NCBI RefSeq assembly: GCF_022201045.2
Contig: NC_068558.1
Span: 1,240,001 to 1,304,000 of the forward strand
DNA: 64,000 bases
Direction of reading: 5' to 3'
From: Citrus sinensis
Taxonomy: Eukaryota > Streptophyta > Magnoliopsida > Sapindales > Rutaceae
Below the pieces are notes generated by a model. It saw nothing but the letters and a program-made list of their open reading frames with translations. It was not told the origin of the DNA and did not search any database. The position numbers were made by a program, and so were the translations under genes. Of the stretch, positions 1-13,020 are shown one piece after another; within the stretch, counting starts at the first letter, position 1; each line of letters starts with the position of its first letter.

Positions 1-204
1 TTAGTTTTATACCCCTTTGTGAGAGATCTCTTCTTCTCTTTCCTTTAGGGTTTTTTTCAGCAAGGCCCATTTTCGTGATCTGTACTTGTGAAATTAGCAC
101 AGATCTGCATATCATTAGGCAAGGATATACGTGGATAAGGTTCAAGAAGTTTTTCTCATTGTATTGTATGTCTTTTTTTCAATTTTTTTCAAAGTTTGTT
201 GATT
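1..204. other. Non-coding leader region upstream of MIR319
   Basis: No coding potential is seen. The stretch is T-rich and lies directly 5' of the MIR319 hairpin, so it may be the start of the primary microRNA transcript, but no clear TATA box can be assigned before the window edge. Confidence 0.4.
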
Positions 205-392
205 TTGATTAAGCTGGGAGCTTTCTTCGGTCCACTTATGGGTGGCAATAGGATTTAATTAGCTGCTGACTCATTCATCCAAATACTGAGTAAAGGGTCG
301 AAATGGATACCCAGTAAATGAGTGAATGATGCGGGAGACAAATTGAATCTTAAGCTTCCTGTGCTTGGACTGAAGGGAGCTCCCATTGCTCG
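205..392 (+). ncRNA. MIR319: MIR319 microRNA precursor hairpin
   Basis: The 3' arm carries the miR319 core TTGGACTGAAGGGAGCTCCC at 365-384, with A as the next base. The 5' arm at 216-235 is its near-perfect complement (star strand). Between them a second conserved pair is seen: a 5' block with GACTCATTCATCCAAATAC at about 268-286 and a 3' block AGTGAATGATGCGGGAGACA at 321-340. That second duplex is typical of MIR319/MIR159 precursors, which are long and processed from loop to base, sometimes releasing an extra small RNA. miR319 guides cleavage of TCP transcription-factor mRNAs of the TCP4 group and, less strongly, some MYB mRNAs, and so controls leaf growth and maturation. The nearest protein gene is a glyoxalase about 5.6 kb away on the opposite strand, the same neighbour type as Arabidopsis MIR319b. 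The mature strand, star strand and inner duplex together make the call nearly certain; transcript ends cannot be seen. Confidence 0.96.
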
Positions 393-3300
393 CTAATCTT
401 ATCCATATTATAGTTTAATTATATCTTTATCTGTTTAATATTCTTTATTTTTAAATTACCTAGGCACTCTATAAATATATATGCTAGCTACTGAATAATT
501 ATGCAATTGTCATACTGAATTAGTAAAATACAGCTTTTACTTATCCACTGAATTTGTTTCATTCTTAATATATTTCGAGATCATAGCTCAACCCTTCCTG
601 TGGTATTATGTGAAAGATTATGCATGTTCTCAAAGTGCTATTGATTTTTTAAATTTGTTTATTTGAATAAATTGTATGTATATGTATTATTTTATGGTCT
701 TTTCTATTAATTAAATTGTTGAGCGGTCAAGATATTCTGGATAATTAATCATTATTTTATGTTCGATTTTTGGTTTGATTTTTATGGATGGAATTGATTG
801 CTAACCATTGTTTCGCTTTCTTGAGTGATTATTTGTGGGCAGCCTCAATCTTTGAAAATTAAGCCAGGGCTTTCGCCTTTAGGGTTTTTGTTATGTTTGT
901 CAAGCTGCTGCTGCTGCTGCTGCCGTTATTGTTAAAAAAGCTAGGCCTCCGCAGGGAGTTTAATTTACGCTCTACGACAACAACCTCCTTGGGTCTAGCT
1001 CTCTTGCTTGCAACAAGTTCCTAGGCCTAGACAGACATGTCTCTTCATCAGTCTCGGGGTTACAATTACCGATATATCCTCGCCCCATCGGTGCTTCATA
1101 TATATGTCTTTCTCTTCCCATCTATCTTTTTCCTTTTAAATTTGAAGATCGAGTACTGACTGTATTATTTATTACTTGCTTGGCAGTTGGCAACAATTAG
1201 GCTGCTGTGTTTTGCTCTGGTGCGTTTGCATGTGTGAATGAAAATATGAAAATGATCATCCACTGCCAAGTCTAGAAATAGATACAATATTAAAGTTGTA
1301 TCTGTTCATTACTGCGCCTGTCTAATTCTTGCGTTTGTTTGACGAGTCTGATTGCATGTACAGAGCCTTCAGCCAGAATCCATATATTGTACGTAACACA
1401 CGGTTTACACGAGTTTTTGAGTTGCAAAGCGGGCAGATTCGTGCTAAATCTCTTCTGTTGACTTCGCTTGTTATTAATAAGATTATCCCACAATTAGTAC
1501 CGGTGTCTTTCTGTACACTTCGATATGTCACATCACATTTTATATTTGAATGTTTACCTACCAAGTGAATTTACAAATAACTACATTTAGAATTAAATAA
1601 AGGACGATGCTTACTCTAAATAGTTTTAAAGTTGAGTATTAATTAGAGTGTAAATTACAGACACATACGCATAGTAATAAATAATAAAAAAAATATATTA
1701 TAATTTTGATTGTCTTAAAGTGAATCTAATATCATCGGACCCTTAAATAAAACAATTATCTTCCACTGACAATTTTTTAAGAGAATTCATGTTGGTGATC
1801 GAAAGAAAGTTTCTTTGAATTTTAGTTTCTTTTAATGTAATAGGGTCAATGCTGATGGATGGGCGTGACAAGCTACTTAATTTCACTCTTGCTAAAATTG
1901 AATGAAGAATATGTGATATGATCACATTAATTTTTTTAATGAAAATATTATTCCCGTTGACTCTCCATGAAACCCTAGCCTGACATATAGTTTTTAAGCT
2001 TAGTGCTTAATCCCAAAGTTAATTAATCCCTTAGTGCTTCCCCATTCTGATCGGTGATGAGGCATTGCTGGTGTTTTGGTTTTTGCTTTCCAAAAACGAA
2101 TCTCTGAAGACAGAAAAACAATTTTAATTATCCTACCACACGTATTTTGTTTTCTATCAGCTCTTTTTGATTATCTCTGCAAGCAAGCTCGCAAACACTA
2201 TGCTGAATATGGATACGACCAAGTCTCTGTCCACTTTTTTCAAAATCCAGCGGTTCTTTCAGTTTCTCGTGTCATGATTCATCGTTGCACCATCTTTAAA
2301 GAACATGAGTGCCATTGCTTTTTGTCCTTTTTGTTATATAAGTGTAGATTGATCATGGAATGAGGATTTTCCACGTGCTACCCTTTCTTCCTGTTCAGAC
2401 TTCTCTGTTCAAACACTTGGTACTCAATTAGATTAATGATCAAAGATTCAAGTAACAAGCGCTGTAAATTATATATGAGGATCATGCTTTATCTCTGGGG
2501 CCTTAATGTTCCAACCCATTTGGAAAAGATTTAATGTGACTTAAACTGAATTAATTTCTTAATCATACGCGTCGTGTCCATTCTCATCTAAACCTGAAGA
2601 CATGTAATATCCCGTTAACTGAGGGTTGTTCCTCTTTAGAAAAGGAAAAAAAAGGAAAAAAAAATGCAAATGAAAAATTAATTTCTTTGCTTGGCATACT
2701 AGCATGATGTGACAATCAGAAGATTTGTTGTTTACTTTTTCATTCATAAAACAACAAACCGTATCATCTTAATTTTTCAATTTTTTAAGACCTTTTAATA
2801 ATAACCAATACGCTCCTTGATACTATAATTTATAGTATTATCCTTATTTTTAAATCCACTTTATTGATATTTATTAGTAAATTAAAGAATCATATGAATG
2901 GAGATTGAAAAAAAAGCCAAAACTATGTTGCCACATAGTTTCGTACCCTCTTTTCTGTCTTTTTCAAGGTTAATTATAGTGGAGTCCATTTATTTGTTAA
3001 AAGAACAAAAAGCCTAAAAACTTTTATATTTTCACACATTAGTCCTACACCTAAAAATTTTCATTTGCAGTGATGCTTCTGGAAGCCACAATTTATTTTA
3101 GAAGCACCTTTCAAAGATGCCGACATGAATACAATACTCTGACATCGCAGACTTGTCAATTTAGGCAATATAAGTTTTTTTATTATTGCAATATATGTAG
3201 AGAAGAGAATGCATAATTTGTTAGAATTGAAGGAAAAGAAAAAAGAAATCCATTTCACTACCAAACTAAAAAATAAAAAATAAAAAATTTGTCATGGCCA

Positions 3301-6016
3301 TTAATGACTATTTATAATGTTGGGGTAGAATAACAAAAGTCAATTTATTTAAGTGTGTAATTAAATTTATTCTTTTTATTTAAAACAAAAATTCAACCAA
3401 AAATACAAAATCCTTATTCAAATGAACAAAAATAATTTTACGAATTGATAAACTAACACTTTATTATTATTAGTAAATTAATATATTTTTCCACATAATC
3501 AAATAATTGATAGTATGTTAAATAAATATTATGTTACAAGAAAATAATAAAACATTAATTATATATAATATGAAATTAAATTCATTTTCATATTTTGTAC
3601 ATTTCATCTATTTGAGATAGTAAAATCTTTTTTGTTAGAGAAAAAAAAATGTATAATGTCTAAACCCTGCTCACGTGCGTGAGAGGAAATTGGTTGACAT
3701 TTTGTGAAATTAAAAAAATCATATATATATATATTTATCGTCAATTATGGTTAGTAAAAAAATACAATGTTTAGCTATATATTAAATTAATTAATTTATT
3801 AATTAATAAGAGAATTATTAATTTAAATAAATATTAATAAATGTAAAAATAATTCATTTAATTGGAAATCTAGTTCAATAGTTTAAAATTTTTTAAAATA
3901 TTATGGACTTACATGTCAAAATTTTAAAACTTTTGATTTTTCTAGTTTTGCATAAATAACAGGGGCATTTAATGTTAATAACCCTACAAATACATCTAAG
4001 CCATTATACAACTTGGGTTAAATCTAAAGAAATAGGGTACCAAACACCGTGGGCAACATAGCTGGACTCTGAAAAAAATTTAAATGCTAAAAAATAAAAA
4101 AAATTAATAATAAAATATTAGGTTGATACTTTTTCTTATTTTTAAATACTTTTTCTTCTAATAAATATATATTTTAGATTCTCAAGAAAAAAATATGGAC
4201 CAAATGACTCATTTATTTATTTTTGTTTCAATTTTTGTATTAGTGAGATATTGACTATTCTAAAAATAGTATGGAATAAGTAGTATATATTAATTTTATT
4301 GAGGAGAAAAGTGACAATTTTCTTTATTTAATTCTTAATTTTTAATTAATAATTATTATTACTATAATTATTTTGTGTGTAGCTTAAGCTGTAAGTAAGT
4401 GGACTTTTTTAGTTTGATTCGTTTTTCAACTGCATATTATTGGTTAACAGAGATTTGAGTTGATATCGACCTATGAATTAAAAACACCAAAACAAAACGA
4501 TTTTGTTTCTTCTTCTTTTTTTTTTCGATTTTCGTTCGTCCTTTTTAAAAAAATCGAACCAAACTAAAACCACTCAAGTTCGAAACTTTATGAACTAATT
4601 ACATCGGATTGGGCAAAGTTATGTCCACGGTCCGAAGGTAGAGAAGACGCCTAGCAATAACATAAGCTATTCGATCATCTAAAGGTTGCCAAGCCCGTGT
4701 AAAACCTGAACCATAAGAAATTTTTGTTGTCATTAATAATAGATTTATTTACTAATATCTTCATTATAAGTGGATTTCATTGCATCGATCGTCAATTGAT
4801 TAATTCATATTTAAAAACAAAAAATCAAATGATTAAAGTGTTGATTTTTTTAATTTTTTTTTTTTTTTTTTGTTTCTATTTTATGAGCAAAGCTACACGA
4901 CCAAAACGTTTAGACTTTTTTTTTTTTCCCCCTTTCAAAACGTTTAGACTTATTTATTTAACAATGAAAGAAACGCTAATATCCTGACACATAATCAGAC
5001 TTTTCTGATTAAAGGCAAGAATGGATCTTCTGACCTTTTTACCCAGTCGTGTTAAATAGTTACAAAAAACAATTTAGCTTTACTCTTTCATATCTGCTAA
5101 ATAAGAATGAATCTTAATAGTTAATACTCTTGATCACATCTTTTTAGCGTCTACTTTTTGAGATTGACTTTTACGGAGTCAATTTTAACTCTTACATCAA
5201 AGATGATCTTTTATGTATGTTTTGAAACTAACAATTTTTTTTTTTACCTATTTTTCGTCTTCTCTCCTTAATAAAAATAAAACATTCCAAAGTGGGTTCC
5301 GTAAAATAAATTTTCTCCCAATAATCAGCCCCATACCAGTCTACTAAATTCTTCAGACAAGCACTTCCCAGTTTGCTCTAAAGCCAGAATCACTTCCAAG
5401 TCATTGAAGCACTTTCGGAGAATAATTAAAGAAATTTAAACTAGGAAGCTGGATTAGGCAGGAGCATCAGATTGCACTGCTCACTGCTCACTCAATAAGC
5501 CAATAATTAATTCTACACTACTTTTGGATGCCAGCATGCAGGCTAAGCAATTTGCTGCAATGAAACTCAACTGGCTTACTGAGAATAACAGCGTATTATT
5601 AGTGACTAGTACTGTAGTAGCCCTTGCAAACATCTGAAAATCATCAAATTATTGAAGACAGAAATTTTTGATCAATCAAATTTGTCAATTGTATAAACAA
5701 TGAAGTAAACTCTTGAGTCGAAGACGAGAACTCTGTAATGTGAAAAGACCAAGCAACTCTGCTACTGAAAAGATCAAAGTAATTTGGAGGATAATGAGAA
5801 CAGCTTCTACTCTCCAACATTCTATTGCAGCAGTCTCATCTCCAAGTCAAGTCCCACGCTTTGCACATTGTGTGCTGCGATCTAATCAAACTGGAAGAGG
5901 AAACACTGAAAATAATTTAACGGAATCCACAATCCAAAAGAAACGTCTCTCACGTCTTCAGAAAATTTCCGGATGGTATAACAAAAATGCTCCTAGCAGA
6001 CTACTTTCGTAGGCAA
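393..6016. other. Intergenic region between MIR319 and the glyoxalase gene
   Basis: 5.6 kb with no supported gene. The part from 2.7 to 5.3 kb is very AT-rich with many poly-A/poly-T runs. Open frames at 1329-1568, 2076-2363 and 5713-6012 have no recognisable family, no coding-like composition and no splice support. A short direct repeat of about 14 bp containing AAAACGTTTAGACTT occurs twice near 4903-4950. The left part may hold the remainder of the MIR319 transcript. Confidence 0.5.
902..923 (+). repeat. (CTG)n microsatellite
   Basis: A run of about six to seven CTG triplets lies about 520 bp 3' of the MIR319 hairpin, possibly inside the 3' part of the primary transcript. It has no evident coding role. 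Confidence 0.8.
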
Positions 6017-6674
6017 TTAAGCCGGTTCATAGAGGCCTAACATGTGACCGTCAATACATCGCATAGCCGCCACCTGATCACAGTCAAATTATTTGATCAA
6101 TATCAAACATGAGAAAAAGTAGCTTTGAGCGAAAATGTCTTTTACTTTTACAGCAGCAATACCTTTCCGTGGATCTCATATTTGATGGAGCCATCTAATT
6201 CAGCCCCCAACGCCATTAATTTTGTCACTGCGCTGTTAATGTCAGTCACCGTGAACGATAACAGGGATGAGTTTCCATTCTGCACGACATGGTCACTGTA
6301 AAGAGAAACCCGCCATCTCCAATAAGAAATCTAATAGGCCATATTGGGAAAACCGAAGTGGTAGCTAGTTAAATGTCAAATAACTGGTATATACATTGAA
6401 TTTGCGGTAGAATTTTTTGAATTACTTTACTTGTAGATGCATCAAGTGCAGTGCGTGTAAAATGGTTCTTTTAGGCATATTATCGAACGTAAGAAAGGCA
6501 GTAAAGAAACCTGGGGGATTGCATGAGGGCGAGCTTCAGTGGACCGGATTGAAGTTCGGCCCAGCGAAGAGTGCACACATTGAGAGTGAAATCCAGACCC
6601 TCCGAGTAGAAGCGCGCAGCTTTTGGTACGTCCTTGTGCAGCTGCAGTATCCATCTAAACGACGCCGCTGCCAT
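6017..6674 (-). CDS. Glyoxalase/VOC-family protein, three exons
   Basis: A 117-residue protein of the vicinal-oxygen-chelate (glyoxalase/bleomycin-resistance) superfamily, like the small proteins of Arabidopsis At5g41650 and At1g64185. Exons on the minus strand are 6674-6511, 6295-6163 and 6073-6017. All introns are GT-AG, with phases 2 and 0. The protein starts MAAASFRWILQLHKDVPKAA, contains CTLRWAELQSGPLKLALMQS at about 34-53, continues in exon 2 with SFTVTDINSAV and ends GHMLGLYEPA. Full length matches the family. The start at 6674 is chosen because the frame stays open upstream to 6755 only through a (CT)n tract that would encode an Arg-Glu repeat. The substrate is unknown; family members include lactoylglutathione lyases, but a single short domain does not prove that activity. 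The next gene at 7244 is on the same strand, in the same order as in Arabidopsis. Confidence 0.9.
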
Positions 6675-6678
6675 CACC

Positions 6679-6704
6679 CTCTCTCTCTCTCTCTCTCTCT
6701 CTCT
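6679..6704. repeat. (CT)n microsatellite in the glyoxalase 5' leader
   Basis: About thirteen CT units begin 5 bp upstream of the preferred ATG of the glyoxalase gene. Read on the minus strand it is a GA tract, common in plant 5' leaders, and it keeps an upstream ATG in frame. Confidence 0.85.
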
Positions 6705-7243
6705 CACTTCATCTCGCTTATGAACCTTCGATGGCCTCGCACTTGACTTCACCAACGATCCCGAAAGCGAATGAAGAACCCTTATCCTAACCTAATTAAA
6801 CGAAACCCACTAGTTGTTAACAGGCCAACGGCCCATTTCCTGAAAGCTGGCTACAACGCACATACTCTCTAGCATTAAACCTCACGAGGAGCCCATGGCC
6901 TATGAACAAGCCTCTGCATATTCGGTCGAATTTTCTTCTCAGCAGATCACAAAATCGGAAACAATGACCAAAGGCTCATTAATTAATCAAAACTGAAGAG
7001 TACATCTCACAATTCATCCATTATGTATTCTATTAAAAAATTATTACACTAATTTACAGACTTAAAATACAAATTACAGAAAGACAAAAATAGAGCTGCA
7101 GTTAAAAGCACTGCAACATTCAAATGTATAAAGAACTCCGGCCAATATTCACATAACACATTCCCAAGTGCCGTAAGTACAAGGAGCTGATCCGATAAGC
7201 TTGATGGCAATCATCCCAACCAGTCGGCTGGTTTTTTCATAGC

Positions 7244-10200
7244 TCAAGAGGAACCTCTGAAAACTTTAAATCGCGAGCGTTGCCCTTTTGACCTTGCTTC
7301 CAGAAGCTTTGCTTTTAAAGTATTCTCCTTCGAGACAGGAGGCGCTTTTGTAGAGGATTCAGAAATGTCGATATCTGGAGGTGTGAGTTTCGACATCCAC
7401 TGGCGCACTGGACTGGCCTGATTCTTTCGTGTGGGATAACTGCAAGAGGCCCCACCACTGTCATTCTCAGGACGTATAGTCCCCGCTTCTGATAACAATA
7501 TATGATTTCTCATTAAATTATCAATCATATAGTTTGAGTTTGATCCGTGGACCTCATCGTGTTCCTTATTTTGTCCAGAGATGCTATGCTCAGTCTCTCC
7601 ACGGTTTTCAGGTTTGTGAGGAGTTATTTCAGGCGGTTCCCTTTCAACATCTTTCCCTGGTTCTGCATTCACCATCAGAGGCTCTTTATTACCATTACAT
7701 GACATAGCCCAAGCCATCTGTTCTTCAAACTTAACTTGCAAACCAGTTGGAGTTCGGTCCCTTGTTCTTTCACGGGACACATTATTTTTCTTTGTCTGAC
7801 TATGTTTCATTGCTTCATCAACACTATCATTCACAGCTTCATCTCTTTGTAATTTCAAGTCCGCATTTCTTGGTTTGTCTAGTTCAAAACAATTTGAATC
7901 ACTGCCTGCAGAATCCTCTTCATCACCAACAGCTTGAGGCGCACTCACAGCCTCATTTAGTGGGACAGATTCAAGTGAATTTCGCCTATCCCTTGGGATC
8001 GTATTATCAGTTCTCTTAGAAGCGGACATTCGTTTGGCCTGAAGGTATGCCTCAATTTCAAAGCCCAACTTGTCCACTATTGAATTCTTCTCAGAAAGAC
8101 CATACTGAGCTTCTTCTAGCTTCATCTGCATTCGTTCATCAAGCCATGATTCTGATATATGGAGAATCAAATGATCCTGCTCACCCTTCCCGGTCCAATT
8201 CTTGTCAGATTTCTGTTTCAGAGCATGCAGCTCCTGATCATAGTCTTTTATGCCAATAGCAAATTCATCACAAAGTTCTTCCAACAGCTTCCTCGATCTT
8301 CTCTCTCCTTCCAGCTCTCTCCAAGCATTAGAAAGAGTAGACTTAACCTCAGACAACTCCCGAGCCAACTTTCTGTGTAGACTCTCTGATCTTTTTCTTA
8401 ATTTTCTCTCATCCTCTAGCTCATCCCTCACAGACTGTACAGCCGCATGGATCCGATCTTGTTCTTTACTCTTCCTAATTAGTTTATCTTCCGCAATTTG
8501 CTTCATCAAATCATCCATTTCATGCCGATCTGCCTGTTGATCTCGAAGCAACTCTTTGATCTTGACGCGGGCATGATCTAGCTCTGTCTTTAAGGCTTTA
8601 ATTAATGATACATTGGAAGCATGCTGTTCCTCCAAGCTCCAGATTCGATTTAATACTTTTAAGAGTTCTGTAGACGTCTTAAGATTATATCGTGACTCAC
8701 CAACTCTTCCCTTAAAGTCTAAAGAACTGGTAGGAGTAACTGCAGCTGCAGGGTTATAAGGTGCCATCTGCAGTGAAAGAGCATGTGAAACTACACAGAA
8801 GGTTCAATAATCCTGAAGGATTTACTATCAATATAGTTTACAAGTATCTAATTATAGTATGTTGAGACTTCAATTGAGCACATGTTAAATTGGTCAGAAT
8901 AATGGAATTTGTGTATATGATATACAAACTGCCTGAAAGTCATTGTCAAGTGAAGCTGCTTCCACAGACAGTAAATTCTCACCAATAATTCACTATTAGA
9001 TACCATTTGTGATTTTTCTTGCAAGTCCAACGGTTCCATTGTTTTTTTTTTTTTTTAATGGAATTTGTGGGGTTTCATCATAAAAGTAAAAGAAAGGAAG
9101 GAGCGATAAAAGTTAGACGGCAGGGGAAGGTGACTGGCAAAAAGTGAAAAACAACTATCATTACCACTACAGCATAAGCTTATATGGGATTATGGGTTAA
9201 AACCTCAAGATGACAATGGATTTGTGCAAAATATTTTTATAAGTTTGAATTTATGTGTGAGTAATTCAATCAACAAGGTCATTGTTTTAACTTGGTCCTT
9301 ACTTGAGTAATTCAATCACCAAGGTCATTATTTTTAGTTGGTTCTCACTTCACTTCTCTGCCTATATAATGAGACAACGCAAAAACTAGGGGCACAAGCA
9401 AGCAGTAGGCAGTATAAGCCATTCCTAGTCCCATGCACCAAAAGTTTGGTCTAACCTCATCGCTGTCACTATTCCTCATACCTCTCAAAAATTGAATTCG
9501 AAGGTGTTGGCTAAAGCAAAAGGGCGCATGAAAATATGAAATTGTTCAAGTGACCAGAAAATTAATGGAAAAATAGTGAAACAAATGAAAATGGCTTACC
9601 TCCATGGAACTACCGTAACTTGCGGGAGATAGAGGCTGCAGGGCATGATTGTTTCTTTCGATTGCTCGGTGATGTTGAATCAGCGATTGAGCAATATGCC
9701 TCCTTAGACTGCTTGCACTCTCCGGCTGGTATAAGAAACAACAGAAAGATTAATGGCATAATTCCATTCTTCAGAGGATGGTCCGAGACATCACATGCAG
9801 AGTCTATAACCTGCATTGGGTTAAAGCAGTAGCAATTGGCATGGAAATCTCAGCATTCAATACATAGCATTAGCATCAAGAACACTTCTACAAACCCCAA
9901 TAGCGGAAAGAACCCACCAATTTATCAAGAGTGAGATCTTTATTCAGCGAATTATCTCAAGGAGCATGATGCACAACATAGAATAGCCAAAAGAATTTGT
10001 CCTAAAACCTCAGTAACTACAGGAACCACAAGAAAATCTAACAATTCTTTTTTTTTTTTTTGACAGAAAATCTAACAATTTTAAGCAAACAAAAAAATGG
10101 ATTAATATCAAATAAAATTTCTTCATGTTTAAGTATAATCTAGAACCTTGCAAATGAGTGGCAAGCCTTCTTATTGTTAAAGTTCTCTATTTACAAAAGA

Positions 10201-10850
10201 ATTAACTTGGAATCAGCCTGCTAGATATGGCATTTCTAAACAGCAGAAAGACGAAAGCAAATATTCATGATCACCACAAGTAATCACACAAATCAGAATC
10301 AATAAGCAAAACAGAAGTAAAAGGGACCCACAAACACTAATCCACGCCTAATCTAAACCCAACATAATCAGCAGAATTCAATTAACGCAGCAATCAGCGG
10401 GAGCATGAAATGAAATAAAAAAAAAAAATAGAAACAAAAACTCAAATCAACCAACTCATCGAAGCAAAACATTACCTGTTCAGGGGAGCTTGGAGAAGGA
10501 TCAGCCAAGAAATGAGACAAGTCAAGACCTTTATCCTTGTACTGGTGCTGGGAACGGTGATGGCGGCGGCGCATTTTAGAGTCGCTAGCACCATTGACAA
10601 CAACGCCCCGGTGCATTTTAGAGATGGGAAAGTAGTGATGAAACTCCCAGAGAGCGGCAGCTAATTTTCTAGCAGAAAGATGGGAGTTTTCTTTAATGAT
10701 GCTATCATGCGCCTCAGGAGGATGGCAGAGTCTCCAAGTAGACACTACTGGAGTAGTAGGGCCCCCTCTTTTGCCAACCAAGACCCCCCTCCTCAACTTT
10801 TCTCCCAAATTTTCCTCCTTTTCTGCTTCACTTTTTTCTTCCCTTTTCAT
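7244..10850 (-). CDS. Coiled-coil protein of the At5g41620/At1g64180 family
   Basis: A 674-residue protein in three minus-strand exons: 10850-10476 (125 codons), 9725-9600 (42 codons) and 8767-7244 (507 codons plus stop). Both introns are phase 0 with GT-AG ends. Exon 1 carries the family N-terminal block (GVLVGKRGGPTTPVVSTWRL, then SARKLAAALWEFHHYFP). Exon 2 gives SLRRHIAQSLIQHH. Exon 3 opens with a long charged coiled coil from about residue 185 to 360, including LLKVLNRIWSLEEQHASN and LLEELCDEFAIGIKDYDQEL, followed by a polar, low-complexity tail. Homologues are annotated only as USO1-like or intracellular-transport-like by coiled-coil similarity; BRANCHLESS TRICHOME belongs to a related group. 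The molecular role is unknown. No signal peptide or membrane segment is visible. The third exon alone looks like a complete frame starting at ATG 8767, but a perfect acceptor sits just before that ATG and the family block lies upstream, so the longer protein is preferred. Confidence 0.92.
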
Positions 10851-11903
10851 TTTTCCTTTTTTTTTTTTTTTTTTCTCCTCTCCCTCCCTCTCTATTTAGA
10901 CTTCAAAATTATTATTTTTTTTTTAATTTTCTTTATAGGTTATTCTTCCCTCTCATCACTTTTCTTTTTTTGTTTTGGTGGTAAAGTGTGTGGAGACGTT
11001 TTTGAGCTGTGCAGCAGTGTCTGGAATTTTTACTATGTCTGTGTTGTTTCTCTAGTTTAGAGAGTCGAGCGTCTGTCTGATTACTGATGAGTTATGATGA
11101 CCTCTATCCCAAAAGTGACAAAGGGTTTTCGGGAAGTGGTTGGATCACCTGTTTTGCATATACCTACATCACCCGCCAAAGTTGATTGATCCTACGGACT
11201 GACAGAAGAATAAAATGACCTAATAACATTTGGAGTGTTGTGTTTTCACCAATTCACAATTAGCGACGTAATTTGTAACTCTCTGCCCATCGAATCTAAC
11301 CAAAATTCCGTTAAAAATTGCCGTATATCTGTTTGTTTATTTAAGGGCTTGATTCAATACGACGTTAATATAGTGTCGCTTAGAAAATCTTGCAATGTTT
11401 TCTTCCTCTCTCTAATAAATTGGCCGTACCTAATATCAATTATCAAAATAAGGGTTCGACTAAAGTACTCTTAAGAACGTTGTATCCCGTTACTTAGTAT
11501 CGACGTATAATGAATTAATGATAAAAAAAAAAAAAACGAAAAATAATCATATGATAATATGATATTGTGGGGCAACGTACCCAACAATAAGAATACTGAA
11601 CTTGGTCGTGGCCCGAGCCTGACAATAGCCGAATCCAAGAAAAACCAAATTTTGTCGAAAAATGGCTTCAACTTCGGGTTTCAGACACATCATGCATCCT
11701 TTTCCGTAGCGTGTTAGAGTTTCTTAATGCAGATTTGTACTGCTAAAATGTCGGTCAGGTCATGTGTGCTCTGCGTAGAGCTTTTTATCTGCAGCAGGGG
11801 AAGCTGGCAGTCGTAGCCTCTGAGGCACGGAGAATTGGTGAAACCTCATTTCTTGGATTCCCAACGCAGTAAAAACCAAAAGTGTGTGTAACGATAATAA
11901 TAA

Positions 11904-11934
<31 letters not shown>

Positions 11935-12394
11935 TTTCAGTGGCACGAGGGGGGTACGTGCTATCTTGTGTTTTGTGCTCTTTTCGAGAAACTTCTATTT
12001 TATTGGACTGGATTCATGAAAATGAAAATTAACCGCTTGGACGTGGGCGGGCCTGACCGATGATGAACATTTTCAAATTCTTCAATCCAGTCCTGCTTCT
12101 GTTAGTATTTTGATGGATGCGTAAATTAAATTATAAAGGGTGGTGTCCATACATCTCAAATTTTTTTATTTTAAAAAATTATCTCAAACGATACAATATC
12201 CACTAATTAATTGGTAATATAATATAATTAATCGAATTCACTTATTTATTAAACGAACCAATTTTTTCAAACTAAATCCATTTAATTTGCTTTGAATTTA
12301 ATCAAATTAAATAAACAATCGCTGACTTAAATTGCCACTCCTAACCATGTTTGGTCAACATTCACTGTTATCAATAAAATCAAAAATATTAAAA

Positions 12395-13020
12395 ATAGTG
12401 AATTGCAAAAAGCATAGGAAGGATTTTTATGTGGTTTAGGTTACAATCCGACATACACAAGATTATACCCAACTATTAAGTAATTTGCTAAGTAATGAAC
12501 GATTGTAACCTATTGATTCTTATACAATTTTATACTTCCTCCAACCCTTGCCGCCACCTAATCGAACTTACTTAGGGGGAGCACCACTTATCTTCAATGT
12601 GTTTGCTACTCTTGAGATCCCCTTAACATAAAAAATGACCTCCTTCTTCTTGAAGAGAGATCAAAGATTTTAAATGAAAGACTATATATATTGAAGATAC
12701 AAAGATTAAAATTCATAAAGACATGAAACATTATATGCAGCTAAGGTATGAATTTTCATGCTTTTGCATTGGTTGCCTTTATGATATGAAATATGATAGG
12801 TTTTCGTTAATCCTCAATGCGTGAAATACTTCTGTTTATACATAAGTGTAGTATTTCACCCAAATCCTAGTAGAAGAGTATCAAAGAAACTTCTTTTAAG
12901 AGTCGGATATTTCATAAATATTTGATATACTTGTTAATCTTATAATCACCTTTATTTGGAATTCTTTTATGTAATCTGACATACATGCCACTTTGCTTCT
13001 TTTTGCCTTAATAAATGCTC
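12395..13020. repeat. Possible decayed LTR-like repeat
   Basis: The start contains TTTATGTGGTTTAGGTTACA, a wording common near the ends of plant LTRs, and the stretch differs from its surroundings. Ends and target duplication cannot be defined, so this is a weak call for an old, heavily decayed element. Confidence 0.25.

Noticed and set aside
5713-6012. 99-codon plus-strand frame
   Set aside because: It lies antisense to the glyoxalase 3' region, starts at a non-ATG codon and shows no domain.
8767-8767. ATG at 8767 as the start of the coiled-coil protein
   Set aside because: A splice acceptor stands directly before it, and the conserved N-terminal family blocks are found in two upstream exons in the same phase.
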